From: Linanthus parryae | Taxonomy: Eukaryota; Streptophyta; Magnoliopsida; Ericales; Polemoniaceae | NCBI GenBank assembly: GCA_023055425.1 | Contig: JALGPY010000004.1 | Location: 112,199,504-112,263,503 of the forward strand | Reading direction: 5' to 3' | Length of the DNA: 64,000 nt | Shown here: positions 1 through 13,403 of the stretch, in pieces | Layout of the letters: every line of letters begins with the position of its first letter | Position numbering within the stretch: the stretch's first letter is position 1 | The notes under the pieces: model-generated | What the model was told of the DNA's origin: nothing | Databases searched by the model: none | What the model saw: the letters and a program-made list of their open reading frames with translations, nothing else | Program-made: the position numbers and the translations under genes

Positions 1-3000
1 CCTGTCAAGAGTTCAAGGGATGATGAACATGCCAATATTGTAGGATCCGAAAATTCTTCGCCATCAACAGCTTCCAGCTACGGTTACACAGAAAAAGATC
101 ACGTGAAGAAAGAGGAGGAAGAGAAAACTGCTTATATTCGAGAAGAAGATATGGGAACATCACTGGAGGATGAAGAGGCAGTTGCCGTGCAAGAGCAAGT
201 AAAACAGATAAAGGCTCAGGAGGAGGAGTTTGAGACCTTTAACCTTAAGATTGTTCACAGGAAAAACAGGTAATACATTCATTCATAATTTCGCTGATTC
301 TAATGCACAGAGTCCTGTATATGTTAATTATATTATAATTGATTTTAACTGAATATGAGAAATTATAAATTGTTATGTTTGAGGAAAAAATTCCAGTTAC
401 GTGAAGCTGTTAACCAAGGTGCCTTAATGTAAGAATCCATGGGGTTCCACCTCAAAACCAATTGGCAATGAGGGGAGTAGCCCATGATACTTATTAATTA
501 TATTTCTTCTTCTTGATTGTCCAATGAGGGACTTCTCAACACTTAAAAGCATAACACCAAAACTACAAATACCGCCTCTCCCAAACTAAGTGTCTCACCT
601 TCCATTTTAGCTGTCACAAAATAAGTCTCGCTTTCAAAAGTTATCTACTTTCTCGTTTTTTTTTCCCTCCATACCGTTTTTAGAGTTCTTACTTTCACTT
701 CCCAATAGAAGTTTCAGATAGGACAACAAACATTTTAGTAAATCTATCAAGTCAGAAGCATCTCTTAAATATCCATGAAAATTCAAATGATACACTTATT
801 CTGGGACGGAGGAGTATAGGAGAAAACATCCTTGAAAAAAAACAGAGTCAAAATCTCCTAAACTTATTTAGAGAAAGCTCAAACAGTTTAAGTTGTAATA
901 CTGCATAAAACACTCTTACAAGAAACCACAACACTGATACCGCGGGGATGTCCACCTACTTGTCTCATTCCTCAAATTCGTTGTCATCGTTGATACAGTC
1001 AGCTTTGCTTCCCTTTAGATTTTGATTGATGTAGACATCCTAGCAATTCTGCCAGGAGTGCATCTTTTGAGAATCTAAACCGAAAATCTTACGAACACCA
1101 GCTGGACAATCCTGAGAATATCAGTTGCTACATTCGACTAAGAATTAATTCATAATGATTTTCATGTATGCTTTCAACTTTTCATGCACAACTTCTGGCA
1201 GAAGTAACTATAGAGGCTATTGGAATATAAAATTTTCATGCATGACTTCAAACCAGGCATATGTAGAATGATTATCTATCACAACACCCCCTTTTCTGCT
1301 CCCTGTCCACAGATGCAGACCCTCGAGAAGTTGAAACATTTAAAGGCGACCTTGCTGAATTTTATTAGTCATTCAACCCTTAATCGAGTTGCTTATACAA
1401 AGAGCAACGGTCGCAGGGAATGATTTGGTTCTAGTCATCTGTTAGTGTGCCGTACATATAAATATAATTGACGCTGAAGTGTGCATAAACCAATACACAA
1501 GATGTATCTCTTTCATCACTCTCAATGAACTCATCAAGCATTCTTGATTTTACTTCAGGAACTGATGTCCAAATTATCAAATTATGTGAGTGAACAAACC
1601 AAAATTAGCTCTACGTATAGAAGAATATATTTCAATAATTAGAACAATTCTAGACCCCGTGATTTGATTGTGTGTTGGAGAACACTGTTGGCATCAGAAT
1701 GTGACTCAGTGACTCTCTCTTGCACAGATGGAATCTGGATCCAGATATTTCCCTTATGGGGCTATGAATATTACTGCCAGAATCAATTGTTTAGTCCCTG
1801 AAGTATGATAAGATAACTCCATCAGTCGGAAATGTTGGGGTGAACTTCCACAATGATTTAGTATATGATTTTGACTTGATAGATATACTACTAGATTGTC
1901 CCTCCCTCGTCTTATGTGGCCCTTTTGGAAGTGAAAAAGTACTAATTTGAAAGAGTACTGAAAGAAATTAAGTTAAAACAAATGTTCAATTCCATATCAC
2001 CCACCCCCAGTTTATCGGAACCTTCAGGCTGCCTCCTCACTTTCAGGACTCTCAATTTACCACCCAATTTGTAATATGTTTGCACCCAGCTTTCCCATCC
2101 ATGAACTAAAGGCTTGACTAGTTGGATCAATATACTAATTTTGTTGAGGGTAAAAGGGTCAAACCCATAACAATATGAATAACAAAAACCTCACTACCAC
2201 CACCACCTGCACCACGGCCACAACCATTGCCGCCACCAGAAGCCCAAATCATGGCCATCTCTCTCATCTCGTCTTCTTCATCTTCACTCAGCCCTTACCA
2301 TCGCCCAGAGTGGATTAAGCGATTCATTGGGAGAGGCGCTCTGGTCTTCCTCAGCAGCGCAGCTCCTCATCCCTTTTCATTACTTTTTGAGATAACAAAT
2401 TGGTTTTGGACTTATACCCTCCAGTATAGTTAGTGTTGGATTATTAATTACTATTTAATTTATTTATTGATATTTTTGTTGTTGTTGTTGAAGTTAATCG
2501 CAAGCATATACGAGCAAGTGAGGCGAATCGAGTTGAAAGTGGGGAGTCCAACATGGTACCGATAGGGGGTAGGTAATATGGAAATGAACCTTAAAAAGTA
2601 GAAAAGGAAGACACTTTAAAGTGGACAGATGGAGTATTATTAGAAGGATTGAGAACAAGTCCACTTGAGCCACCGACCCGATGGCTTTACACCTATTATT
2701 GTATGAACAAATCTCCACATAACATAAGGCTGGGAGAATCGACCTTCAGTCGCGTCTGAATTCATTCCTTTGATGCCAGAGCTGCACAATGAATTTCTCT
2801 GCTCCCACAGAAGTGATCGGGAGGAAACAATTTCCATTACGAACAGGGTTATTGGTTTGAAACCGTACTTCTAGATATTTCTGCAATTTTTCTTTGCTTT
2901 GAATCAGTGTTGTTTCCATGACATTTGGTCCTAGAACTCTGGAAAGGAGCACAGAGAAACTTTATGGTCCAGAAGATTTTATGTTTTTAATATTAAAGGA

Positions 3001-6000
3001 ACCTGTGAGGTACGGGAACTCCATGTAGAGTGATGTTCGCGCTCCGGAAACATCTCAAACTCCAGAGCCCCCACCGTAACTCCCTAGAATGCCACATGGT
3101 GTTGCCGTAAAAACTTGTAGTCCGGAACTTATGAGGACCTTCCTGGGGACACATTCCTTTTTCTTGAAATGTTTAGGGAATGCCCCTAGGTCAAAAAGTC
3201 CCTGGGTTAAAATATAATTCGGGGCTATTTTTATAAATATAAGAAGACAAGGGTGTACGTGTAAATAAAATAGGATGTGTATACACTAATCCTATCAGAT
3301 CTCCTACCCTCAACGGAGAAAAAACGGTTTGGAGACTCAAGACTTTCTGATGACCTTAGAGACTCTAGCGACCTCTGATTTCTCAAGTACTTCCACACGT
3401 TCATTAATTATATGTGTTCTTATTGCCTCTCTTTTTCTTCTTCTTATTCTTCTTGTATCGATGTTAATTTTTTTGTTGACCTTAGTTATTGTCTTTCTTT
3501 TTCGTCTATTACAATTTATAAGTATTGCTGTTCCGGCGGCCCTGTTTTTTTTCGTCCTCGTCCCCATTTCAATGCTACATAGAAAGGAACTCAGAGATTA
3601 AATTACATTTCCATCAAGTTGTGTCTTTGTTTGAATTTGCCGTTACTCAAAATGCTCCATGATTGAGGTCTTGTAGCATTTCTATAGTTTACTAGAATGA
3701 GGTTAATAATGGAGGTGATCAATGCCTTACTCAGTCTTCTGTTGACGATAGGATAATTTGAATGCTAATTTTGATAGTAGAAATATATTATCGACGACCC
3801 TGGTCAATGTGTTTTGGTATAGTATTAGCTTCTTGTTAAAGTGGCATTCACATGCATATTAAGGATCATTCAATTAGTTCAGACAAGTGTGACGAGATGA
3901 CACATTTTTAGCATATTAAGGAATAGAGTTCTTTTCCTCTGTCTTGCAACTTTCATTTGGCATAAGTTAAATACGATTAATATAATTCAGGGTGCATTCG
4001 AGAAGTGCTAATTGATTGTGGAAAGAGAAAAGAGACGGGGCTAAATTTTTGAAGGAAAATAAAGTCTCTATGACTGATAGTATTAAAAGTACTCCCTCTG
4101 TCTCACTTATATTGTCCTACTTTTATTCCAAGCATATTGAGTAGGTAATTTGGCTAGTATGATGATTCAAGAAATTGTGTATCTTTTCATGATGTTGTCG
4201 AGTTAGTGTAGCTCTACTACATTATGAAAAGATTGACAAGTTCTTCTATCGTTTTGCTAGTCAAATCACCTCCTCAAAATGCCTAGGAAAAAAGCGGAAC
4301 GATAATGTTGGGCAGAGTGAGTACATGGAAGTAGATTTGTAAGGTACAGAAGACCTGGACGGAATTATGGTTCATAATAGAAAAGATAAAAGCACTAAGA
4401 AACAGATGGTTATTTGCCCACAATCATCAAATCATCTACATTTTAGAGGATTCATTAATACAGACAAGAAGGTCCATGAAAATTTCCTACCAATTTTTAA
4501 ACAAAGAGTATAACTTGTAACCTCAACATGTTTCTAATGCAGTTCCTATCCGAGTTTTCTTTACAGCATGTTAGCTCTTACTTGATATCAGTTTCTTCGT
4601 CTTCAGTTTCCTGACTGAAAGTGTTTGCTTCTTGGTCAGAACTGGCTTTGAGGAAGACAAAAATTTTCATGTTGTTTTGAATTCTGTCATTGCTGGGCGC
4701 TATCATGTGACCGAGTATCTTGGATCAGCTGCTTTCAGCAAAGCCATTCAAGCCCATGATCTTCATACTGGCATGGATGTTTGTGTGAAGATTATAAAGA
4801 ACAACAAAGACTTTTTTGATCAGAGCCTTGATGAGATAAAGCTTCTCAAGTATGTCAATAAGCATGATCCTGCGGACAAGTACCATCTTCTTCGGCTGTA
4901 CGATTATTTCTACTACCGAGTAAGTGAATGCACAAGTGTCGTATGCTTTGCATTCTTAACCCTGCACCCCTACATATTATCCTCAGCACATCTATTCTTT
5001 AATCTCTTCCATTTCGTTTGTGTAATGCTTTACTTGTTACATATTTTCCTTTCAAACTTCAGAGGTTGGTTGACGTGTTTCATCCGCTAACCTCCACCAG
5101 TCACAATTCTTACATTTGTCTGGCATGTTTATGATTTAAGTTTCTTGTCTCGTTTATTAGCATATGGGAGAATACTCTTTTACTTATTTTTGAGGGAGGC
5201 AGGTGTGGAATTAGTCACTATCAAGAAGAATGACCTCATTGGATCTGAGACCACTCTTTCTCTCTGGGACTCCGATGATATATCCAGTTCCAAATTAAAC
5301 TATTTTCTTTTCATGTATACTTTATTACTTTAGCATCAATCTGATTCATACAAGCAAAATCTCATTGTAACGCATAAGAAACCATCACATTATCTTTTGG
5401 GCATCTTCTCAGCTTGACTATTTCATCTCATCTTCAGTAACGCCGTTAGGCGTGGAGTATAGTGTTTTTCCCATCATGTCTGTGAACTGACGACATGAGA
5501 TCTTTCTTTCTCTTTGGGACTCTGATGATAAATCTAGTTCCCAATTAACTTATTTTCTTTTCATGTATACTCATTTTATTACTCTATCATCATTTTGATC
5601 CATACAAGCAGAATCTCATTGTAACCCAAAAGAAACCATCACATTATCTTCCGGGCACTCAGCTTGACTATTTCATCTCATCTTCAGTAACCCCGTAGAG
5701 ATGCAGAGCATAGTGTTTTTCCCGTCATGTCTGTGAACTGAAGAGATAGTTTTTGTTCACTTAAGCTAGATGTAGCAAAAGGGTTTTGTAGGTGAGGATT
5801 TGGTTTGGGTTATCATGGATTACAATTTTAAATGGTCCAACCAAATTTACCCTGTAATAGTTGTGTTTTATTGGTTTGGCCATAGAAGGTAGAGTAATGT
5901 GTTGGTACTCCAACTAATCCTTTTAATTTTAACCAGTTCAACTTCTTTTTTTGCTGGCAATTTTTGTCTTTTTATTGGAGTATCCTTCTATGTTTTCCAA

Positions 6001-9000
6001 TGTTCCAAATCTTTCCCTACCTCTTACATATCAAACCCTGGCCTCTTCCCATTGAATTCCAATATATGTAAATAATGGACGTCCAACATGAAAGTCTGGA
6101 CAGCTAACTGTTGCGTTTGCCCTGAAGTTCCAAGTTATAGCTGTTTTCTTTTTGTTTCTCATCCAATCAGGTCAACTAGCTGTTAATCAGGTGGACCGTA
6201 GAAACTACTCAGGTCGTCACTCGCACCATGCCCCCATTCTGCTGTCCAGATCTGCAGCTCCTTTCTTTTCTTGACATTTTGTAGTCTTTTCTGATCCATT
6301 GTCTGTTGTTGGAATGTTGACTGTGTTTGGTGGTAGTGTAGTTGCGGCTGTGGCAGTTGATTGGCAGTCTTTATCTGGCATGGTCATTGGAATGGCGGTT
6401 CTGGTGTTTAAATGGAGGTGGTCTGGTGGTGCTTGGTTGTGATGACAGTGATGTTTCATGGGGGAGGTGGGGTGACAGCAGCAGAAGTGATGGTTTGGTT
6501 TCTTTGTGTCCTGGTCAAATTTGTATTTGTGACCAGTTGGCTTTCTGGCATTGTTTTGTGTTTAATAGAGCCCAACTAAACACATTCAACTCTTGGGCTT
6601 GTGTGGATAAGCCCATTTAATACATATTAAAATAGAGGATCTGGACTCTGTACCAATGTGTAGTGGGTTAAAATGGTCTGAGCCAACTTGTTGAGCTTGG
6701 TTTCTGCCCCTAACTAGACAAGTATGTGATTGGAAAGTATGTTAATATTTACCTTCGCATTACCAAAGTGGAAATAAAGAAAAAAAATTACACGAAAAAT
6801 GAGTTTTTCTTCCGACTTAATATGTGGATTCATTAATCTCTTCTCTTTTTTGAACCTTATGCTCTGACTTAGCATTGTTGCTTCGTAGTTGTACATAAGA
6901 GTGCTGAATCTCATTCAGTGTAGCTTATGAAACATGAGAACTGGGAAGGATTGCAGAAGGGCTAAATTTACCGTGATATCTGTCAGATGGGTTCTCTGTC
7001 CACTGGATGTTTTTGCTTCTCACAGGAGAGCTGATCTAAAATTGGGTCACAAAACTTATTGCTTCATTTTTCGCATTGGCTGTGGTTGCGATTATTGCGA
7101 TCGATTTACAAGAAATTATTCTGTCTTCCTGTAACACTGTGTCATCACTGTCATATGTGATAGTCTATACATCTGGGCACACGTGTTGACATGCAGACAT
7201 GTGGAGACACATAGGCAACCCCTCAAATAGGACACGTCGTGGACACTGTCCTGGGATGACTCTTGATGTCTCCCATACGGGTCATTTAAAAACTGTTTTT
7301 GTATATCGATTTGATTTTTCGTGGTTATACGCATTAATGCATTCTCTCAACATTTTGTTGCAGGAACATTTGTTAATTGTATGTGAACTTCTCAAGGCGA
7401 ATCTTTATGAGTTTCATAAATTCAATAGAGAGTCGGGAGGGGAGGTATACTTCACAATGCCGAGACTGCAGGTTTGCCATTTATTTTCAGTTGTTTTCTT
7501 CATGTGACTAAAATTTGCAGGAACATACATGCTTATTTTGCATTCTTTGGCATGTGCAGTCCATTACGATCCAGTGTCTCGAGTCTCTTCAATTTTTGCA
7601 CGGTCTTGGTCTCATACACTGCGATCTGAAACCAGAGAATATTCTGGTTAAGAGTTATAGCAGATGCGAAGTGAAGGTGATCGATCTTGGAAGTAGTTGC
7701 TTTGAGACGGATCATCTCTGCTCATATGTTCAGTCTCGTTCATATCGTGCACCAGAGGTTATTTTAGGTCTTCCATATGACAAGAAGATTGATGTCTGGT
7801 CACTTGGCTGCATCTTGTCAGAGCTCTGCACCGGCTATGTAAGTTTGTTTAGGATAACGTCGATAATTAAATTTGGGGATGTGTTCAGTTATCTGACATT
7901 TGGTGCCCAGTCAAATTCATAATACAATTTCTGTTTGTTTAGCTACACTGCTTGAATTTAATGAGTAAGATGGAGCGTTGTCGCACGAGTTTGTGTTGTT
8001 GTCAAATTGTCTCTTGATAGCTACATGACATCTAGGAGTTATCCCATGGAAATATGTCTGCTTCACTGATGTTGTTCGATAGCGTGGCTCATCATAACTG
8101 AAGAAAATTACGGCATGGCAAATAATACTACCATGCTCTATGTTTCTCACATTCCCATCTGGTGGCAAAGTGATGGTAACATGAGGATGATAGAAGGGGA
8201 ACGTTGATAGCATATAAGAACATGGGGGGTATTGGATTAAATAAAACGTATACAATCAAATGGAAGCCATGCCACACTTTGAGGAATCACAATGGACTCA
8301 GCACAATTTCGAGCTTGTGTTACTATGGAGGATGCAGTTTTGCACTTCCTAGAGCCCTGCTTTAGAATTCCAACTTTTTAAGTGAACATGTGTGTAATGA
8401 TTGCACTGCAACTCACTTTTTGAGGAGTCATTTATTGCCTTCTCTTTACTTTATTCACTTATAAATGATAGCTACTTTCTTAGGGAAAAATGGAAAACTT
8501 AAAACTAAAAAGAAAATTTGACAATTTTTTTAGACATGCCAAATGGGAAAGATGGTCTCTAAATTGTGGATGGAGTACAAGCTTACTTAGGTGATAGAAA
8601 CTTGTATACAAAGAAGCACATGAGGATGAAATAAAAACCAAAGATAGGGAGTTATAATCTCACAAGCAAGCCGAGTGTAGAAGATGGTGAAGTAAGCATT
8701 TAAGATCTTATTGTTTATGGATCCTTGATCAAATTACCTAAGAAGCATCCCGTGTTGTGCCCGGCACAATTTTAAGAGAAGATTTCTTAAAATTGTCATT
8801 ATGTATCTGTTTGAGCCAGGATAAAATAATTCAGACAAGTTTTAGTTGCTGCTGAATTTCCTTTTTAGGTTTGAGTAGTTTCTTTCTCGATTATCTTTCT
8901 AATCCATCCCACATTATTTCATCTGATGTTTTCTATGGTTTAGGTCCTCTTCCAAAATGATTCTCCTGCCACATTACTTGCTCGAGTAATTGGGATCATA

Positions 9001-11723
9001 GGTTCAATTGACCAAGACATGCTTGCCAAAGGACGAGATACATACAAATACTTCACAAAAAATCACATGCTCTATGAACGAAACCAGGTAATTTATCTTT
9101 TTTTTCTTGCTAGTTTATTTTTCTGTCTCCTGTTTAACTTCTAAATTGAAGTAGTGTCTTCAAGTGCATTTGAGTTTCCATGTCCATGTTTGGTCATATA
9201 TAGCGATAGCTTTTAGCATGTTGGTATCGAACGAGAAGAGCAAGCACTTATCTTGGATTACGAGCCTGTTCAGTCTGAATCAAACCCAATTGGCTGTGGT
9301 GTTTGGTTTTGGACTCAGTCTGTAGTTTCGTTTAAACCCTGGTGCTTGAGCTAGCTTGGGCGCACCTCGACTAAATTCTCTGTGTGCTACAGAAGCTGGT
9401 TAAATCCACAGTGGCCTCAAGGATTGCTGTATATCTTGTAGGGATGGCAATTGGATTCAATATTATTCGATAGGGTGTCCTGCCCTGATGGAGCAGATCC
9501 CATTTGAGTCGAGGTGAAAGATTTAGCTTTGGTTGAGAAGATAGGTTGGGTGATTGTGATCTTTTATCAGGGTCTTTCTAAGTAGAGCGAGGAGGATGGA
9601 TCCAAATTGGATGGGTTTGACTTAGCAGTTTTAGAGGAGGGAGCCACTGTCGGTTTAGATATTCTTTTGAGGAGGGTGAAGTGAAGCGGGCCTTGTTTTC
9701 GTTTGGAGTGAGAAAGCTCTGGGTCCGGACAGGTCGATCATTGCATTTTTTCAGACAAATTGGGACGTTAAGCCAGATGTTTTCTCCAATTGTCCCAGGG
9801 GGACTCACTTACGCTCTTGTTATTTATCATTGTGAGGGAGGCTCTTAGTAGGGTGCCAGAGAGAGACGTCCAGGGAGGGCTTTTGAGGGTTTTTTAGGTG
9901 GTCAGGCCAGTGGTACCCAGGTTCTGATTTCCTATTTTCTTTTCTGTGATAATAATACCCTCTTTTCGAAGGTAAGTTGCCTAGGGTTTCTCCTGGGTTC
10001 TTGATTACTTTCAGGTATTGCGGGGTCAGAGCGTCTCTGGGAAGTCTGAGATGATTCTGATTGGAAATGTGCCCAGGATTGCTGAGTATGTGAAAATTTT
10101 AGGGTGTCGGGTCGGTCATCTTTCAATCAAGTATTTGGGGTTGCCTTTTGGAGAGTTATTGATGCCAAGTTTGGCTCCGAGAGAAAATTTTGGCGGTCTA
10201 AAATTTTAGTAGGTCCTTTTGGGTGTGGTTGTGCAAGGGTGTTAGGGCTGGTGGGGACCCTTTTTGCAGAAAGGGTTCAGGTTAAGGTTTGCTTAGGGAT
10301 CGTGTCCCTTTTTGGGAGGATCTTTGGGTGGGAGTGACTTCGTTGTCGCATCAGTTTCTATCCTTTTTTCGTACCGTCTGGAGTCTGATTTTAGGGACTT
10401 TCGGTATTTGTTGTGTTGCCCCTTCTATAATTTTGGCGTTCCTTGTCGGATTGGGTTAAGGTCGACAGATAAAGGAGGAAAGCTTGGCGTTTGGCTCCTT
10501 TGGTTGTCATGTGGATCAATCAGTGTGTGCGTAACAGGCAGATCTTTGATGGGAGGCCTCTGTCGGACATTTTTGTTAGAGGCTTCATCCTTCAGTTGCT
10601 CTTGGAATGGCAATCTCGCGTGCATGTGACTTGGATGGATCATCTGCTGGCTTACCGCTTTCTTTGCAAACATTCATTCCCATTTACAATCTTTTTGTGA
10701 AGCATCTTTATAAAATTTCGATTTTCTATAGATATAAAAAAATGTGTTGGATGTGATTTAGCATATTGCGGAATGTCCTTTTCCTAAGACTAGAAGATAC
10801 TTCCACCCCCTTGAGTTGTTCAACCTGAACAGGAAGTGCAAGACCAGTACTAAATTACCCCGATTTCTACCTGTAATTACAGATCACCCTGATTTAGCAA
10901 CCGAAAAGTTGAAGTACAAAGTAAACGTGGAGAAGTTTTTTTCTCAACATGATGATATATCATCTTGTGGAATGGCCTAGTTATTCATATCTCCTCTCAA
11001 GGATACTTCTTTCCAGCCTCATCAAGCAAATGGGTCTATTTACCGTAAAATTTCCTGAAGAATAATTTGGTTGATTGGGTTTCATCACACCAACTAAAAA
11101 AACAATTTGTCTTGTCATTATAAAGTCACCAATGCTATGAGATCTCAACTATATCATGTAGGGACTTCGCTGGTAGTACCATGACGTAAAAATTAATAAT
11201 TGACTCATACAAAATAGAAGAAGAATACATTTGATTTCTCTAATTGCAACAGTGAATTCAACTCTTTCCTCTTGCTCGTTCCCCCGCCTGCCATATATGC
11301 ACCACCAAACGAAGGATTGGAATGGCATGGAAATGGATTTTGGAGGACGAATTACCTTTTCTTTTCTGCATTTAACGTGAAGTACAGCTTATTTAATCTT
11401 GGTCAAAGTGGTGGATAGGGTTTGAGACAGTGGACTCGTTTTATTCAGTGATCTTTACTTATCTGTAAACACATATTGAAGTCCGGCTGGCTCATTTTTC
11501 AATAATTTCACTCTGCATTTTTCCTTATTTTCAGGACACAAACAGACTGGAATATCTTATCCCAAAGAAGACGTCCTTAAGACACCGGTTGCCAATGGGT
11601 GACCAAGGATTTATTGACTTTGTAGCTCATCTGCTTGAAGTAAATCCTAAGAAGCGCCCTTCTGCAGCAGATGCTCTGAAGCACCCATGGCTGTCATACC
11701 CATACGAACCGATATCATCCTGA
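1..11723 (+). CDS. DYRK-type dual-specificity protein kinase, plant-specific clade (5' end outside window)
   Basis: Six exons are visible: 1-269, 4640-4919, 7364-7471, 7560-7838, 8944-9087 and 11535-11723 (TGA). All junctions are GT..AG and the phases join to 422 residues. The first exon is an acidic, Glu-rich linker. The kinase domain then shows a glycine-loop variant ([13 protein letters not shown]), the ATP lysine in [14 protein letters not shown] in the catalytic loop, DLG instead of DFG, an activation segment [13 protein letters not shown], and DVWSLGC. HCD, DLG and QSR-Y-R-PEV are typical of DYRK/CMGC kinases, which autophosphorylate on tyrosine and then phosphorylate Ser/Thr substrates. 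The sequence resembles the Arabidopsis At3g17750/At1g73460 group (recalled, not searched). The substrate is unknown. NRDE2 follows on the same strand after 2.4 kb, an order I recall from Arabidopsis chromosome 3. The family assignment is firm; the ortholog is not resolved. Confidence 0.93.
270..4639 (+). other. Large intron 1 (in view) of the DYRK-like kinase gene
   Basis: A 4.37-kb phase-2 intron (donor after AG at 268-269, acceptor CAG at 4637-4639). It contains no exon I could connect to the kinase frame. It holds one complete Stowaway-like MITE (4092-4321). Single MITE-type ends are also visible near 800-815 and 2620-2640, where short GGACGGAGGAGTA or GGACAGATGGAGTA strings occur without a convincing partner. 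A hydrophobic 90-codon ORF at 3329-3601 is treated as chance. Confidence 0.8.
4092..4321. mobile_element. Stowaway-like MITE (230 bp)
   Basis: Terminal inverted repeats CTCCCTCTGTCTCAC and GGGCAGAGTGAG are imperfect complements, and the element is flanked by TA on both sides (4090-4091 and 4322-4323). CTCCCTC-type ends with a TA target duplication are the signature of Tc1/mariner-derived Stowaway MITEs. It lies in intron 1 of the kinase gene. Confidence 0.75.
5244..5745. repeat. Tandem duplication, two copies of about 250 bp
   Basis: Copy 1 (about 5244-5495) and copy 2 (about 5494-5745) align along their length at an offset of 250 bp. For example TCTCTGGGAC at 5261 matches TCTTTGGGAC at 5511, and CATCATGTCTGTGAACTGA recurs near each end. 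The copies differ by scattered substitutions and small indels, so the event is not recent. It lies wholly in the intron between kinase exons 2 and 3 and adds no coding sequence. Confidence 0.85.
9480..10745 (+). mobile_element. Decayed L1-type LINE (reverse transcriptase ORF2 remnant)
   Basis: Broken plus-strand frames resemble plant LINE ORF2. About 9640-9780 gives a segment like [20 protein letters not shown]...AFFQTNWDV. About 10035-10160 gives [10 protein letters not shown], then [10 protein letters not shown] and KYLGLPFGE. About 10490-10690 gives a tail with [19 protein letters not shown]. Frames are interrupted by stops, shifts and an internal deletion, and the fingers/palm part is missing, so it cannot be active. 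It sits sense-oriented in the intron between kinase exons 5 and 6. Boundaries are approximate and no target duplication was identified. Confidence 0.88.
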
Positions 11724-12508
11724 ACAGTCTGGGAATTTCTTCAGTGGAAATACTAGTTGTCACATGTACCTTCATGTTTGGCTTCAGGGTGGTTTCAATG
11801 AACAGAAGAAGCCACTGATGGGTCTCCCATATGAAACCATTACCTGTTATATTGTTCTTCAGTTGGGCCAACCTCTTCCCCTGCCTGCAAATGCAAAATT
11901 TGAATTCACCACGGCCATGAATGTAATTTGCACAACCATTGTGCAACTTCCGGGTTTTTGTTACTTCAGACGCTCGTCTGGGAAGAGGGAAGGGATCGTC
12001 AAATATTTGTTGTACATGATGTGATTTCTCTTAGGTCATCTATCTAGTTATAGCTTTGTCAAACAGCTATTCATCCAAATATTGGGTAAGCTTGTCCATT
12101 TCGAATATTTTGCCTTTTTTTTTTCTTCCTCCCCTCCTTGCATGGAACGTAATGTATTGTCGCCATGTAACCGGATCTTGGGATGTCTATTAGGGTTCTG
12201 AGTTCCAGCCATTGTTTTTGTGTCGTTTGCTTTGCTGGTTCTATAGTTTTCGCCTTGCCAAGGATTGTTAAATCTGGCGTTTATGTCTAAGTGTAGATTC
12301 AGTGAATGGATCTCAGGATGGTGTAATTTTCACCCTTTATTACTAGCTAATTGTAGTCCTCATTTGCTGAATCTGATTTGTTCTCTTTGAGTTGAGCTTT
12401 TAGTATGAAATAAATGCACGTTGGAGGTGAGAAGTCAAGCGACTTCTTGTTGTCTGATGTTTTCTTCTAAGCACGTCTCTCCAGGGCGACAGCTGAGCCC
12501 ATGTCTAA

Positions 12509-12700
12509 GGAGAAATTTTTGTTTGCTCTAAGAGCAAATACACGTGGTGCTCTAATCAATACAGAACATGACACGTTAGGAAGAAAGAGAATGAGTGACA
12601 GACAAAAGAAAGCGGATTTCTACTTGTTCCTGACGTGTCCTGTGATGTATTGATTAGAGCACCACGTCATATTTGCTCTTGGAGCAAGCAATAATTACTC
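12509..12700. mobile_element. MITE with ~68-bp terminal inverted repeats
   Basis: The left arm runs from GGAGAAATTTTTGTTTGCTC through AGAGCACCACGT-like sequence (as its complement) to about 12575. The right arm, ending at 12700, is its imperfect inverse; GGTGCTCTAATCAATAC at the left is matched by GTATTGATTAGAGCACC at the right. The short central loop is about 50 bp. A half copy of the same family occurs at about 42428-42520. The superfamily is not assigned because no clear target duplication is visible. Confidence 0.75.
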
Positions 12701-12875
12701 GTGGTAATGAATATTTTCTTGTGAATCGTGAGGTCATTCTGGATCCGGGGTTTGTGCTTGATTGGGTTTGGGTTAAAACGAGACCTCACACGGCCTCACT
12801 TGGAGTTTTCTGAATCCGTGGCGGCATTCACGTTGTTGTTGTAGTATGAATGCAATTGCTTGCTTGCAGTCTTGA

Positions 12876-12968
12876 TTTTTTTTGAGAAATACATCATATA
12901 GCTGAGTTCAAATTCGGGACTTCATGCAGGGGTTTCAAACGCTCTACCACTTAGCTAACACCAATTTG
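12876..12968 (-). mobile_element. Short tRNA-derived SINE with 15-bp target-site duplication
   Basis: Read on the minus strand the element carries an RNA polymerase III A box-like string (TTAGCTAAGTGGTAGAGCG) followed about 25 bp later by a B box-like GAATTTGAACTC, and ends in an A-rich tail. It is flanked by TGCTTGCAGTCTTGA at 12861-12875 and TGCTTACAGTCTTGA at 12969-12983, a 15-bp direct repeat with one mismatch. Long target duplications and an A tail fit LINE-mobilised SINEs. It is too degenerate and short to be a functional tRNA gene. Confidence 0.75.
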
Positions 12969-13403
12969 TGCTTACAGTCTTGAATCTCTTGATTCTTGAG
13001 GATTTGAATAGTAATTTTTTGTGTTTTCGCTGTTCACTAGCTCGGCAAAGTGGCAAATGGAAGAAAAAAATGTCTTGTATAAAATATTTTACAATATTAT
13101 AAGAAAATAAATTTATGTAAAGACTCAAAATTTATCCCTTGGAAACAAATATCTACTGGCATTAGCATGGTTGAATCAAATCTTCAATTGGATAATGTTT
13201 GTGGATAACATTTTTTTAACACAATTGAAAGGAGAAAGAACCACCCCCATCGTTTATGTGTTCATGTGGTGGTACGTTTAAGACATGTTAGTTTCTTTTA
13301 TTACTATCAAGGAAAAAAGAATAAAAAGAACTTCAAACGTTAAGAATTACAGGATGCCCGCCATCAAACAAGTGAGCAAAATAGCAAGAGAGTAAAATAA
13401 GAG

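Noticed and set aside
3329..3601. 90-codon hydrophobic frame in kinase intron 1, looking like a small membrane protein
   Set aside because: It arises from a T/C-rich tract, has no gene context, promoter or recognisable family, and lies inside a well-defined intron.
4632..4639. Independent start of a kinase gene at 4632
   Set aside because: The codon is TTG and lies before a splice acceptor; the upstream exon 1-269 joins in the correct phase at 4640.
12876..12968. A functional tRNA gene on the minus strand
   Set aside because: A and B box-like strings are present, but the cloverleaf cannot be completed and the unit has an A tail and target duplication, so it is a SINE.
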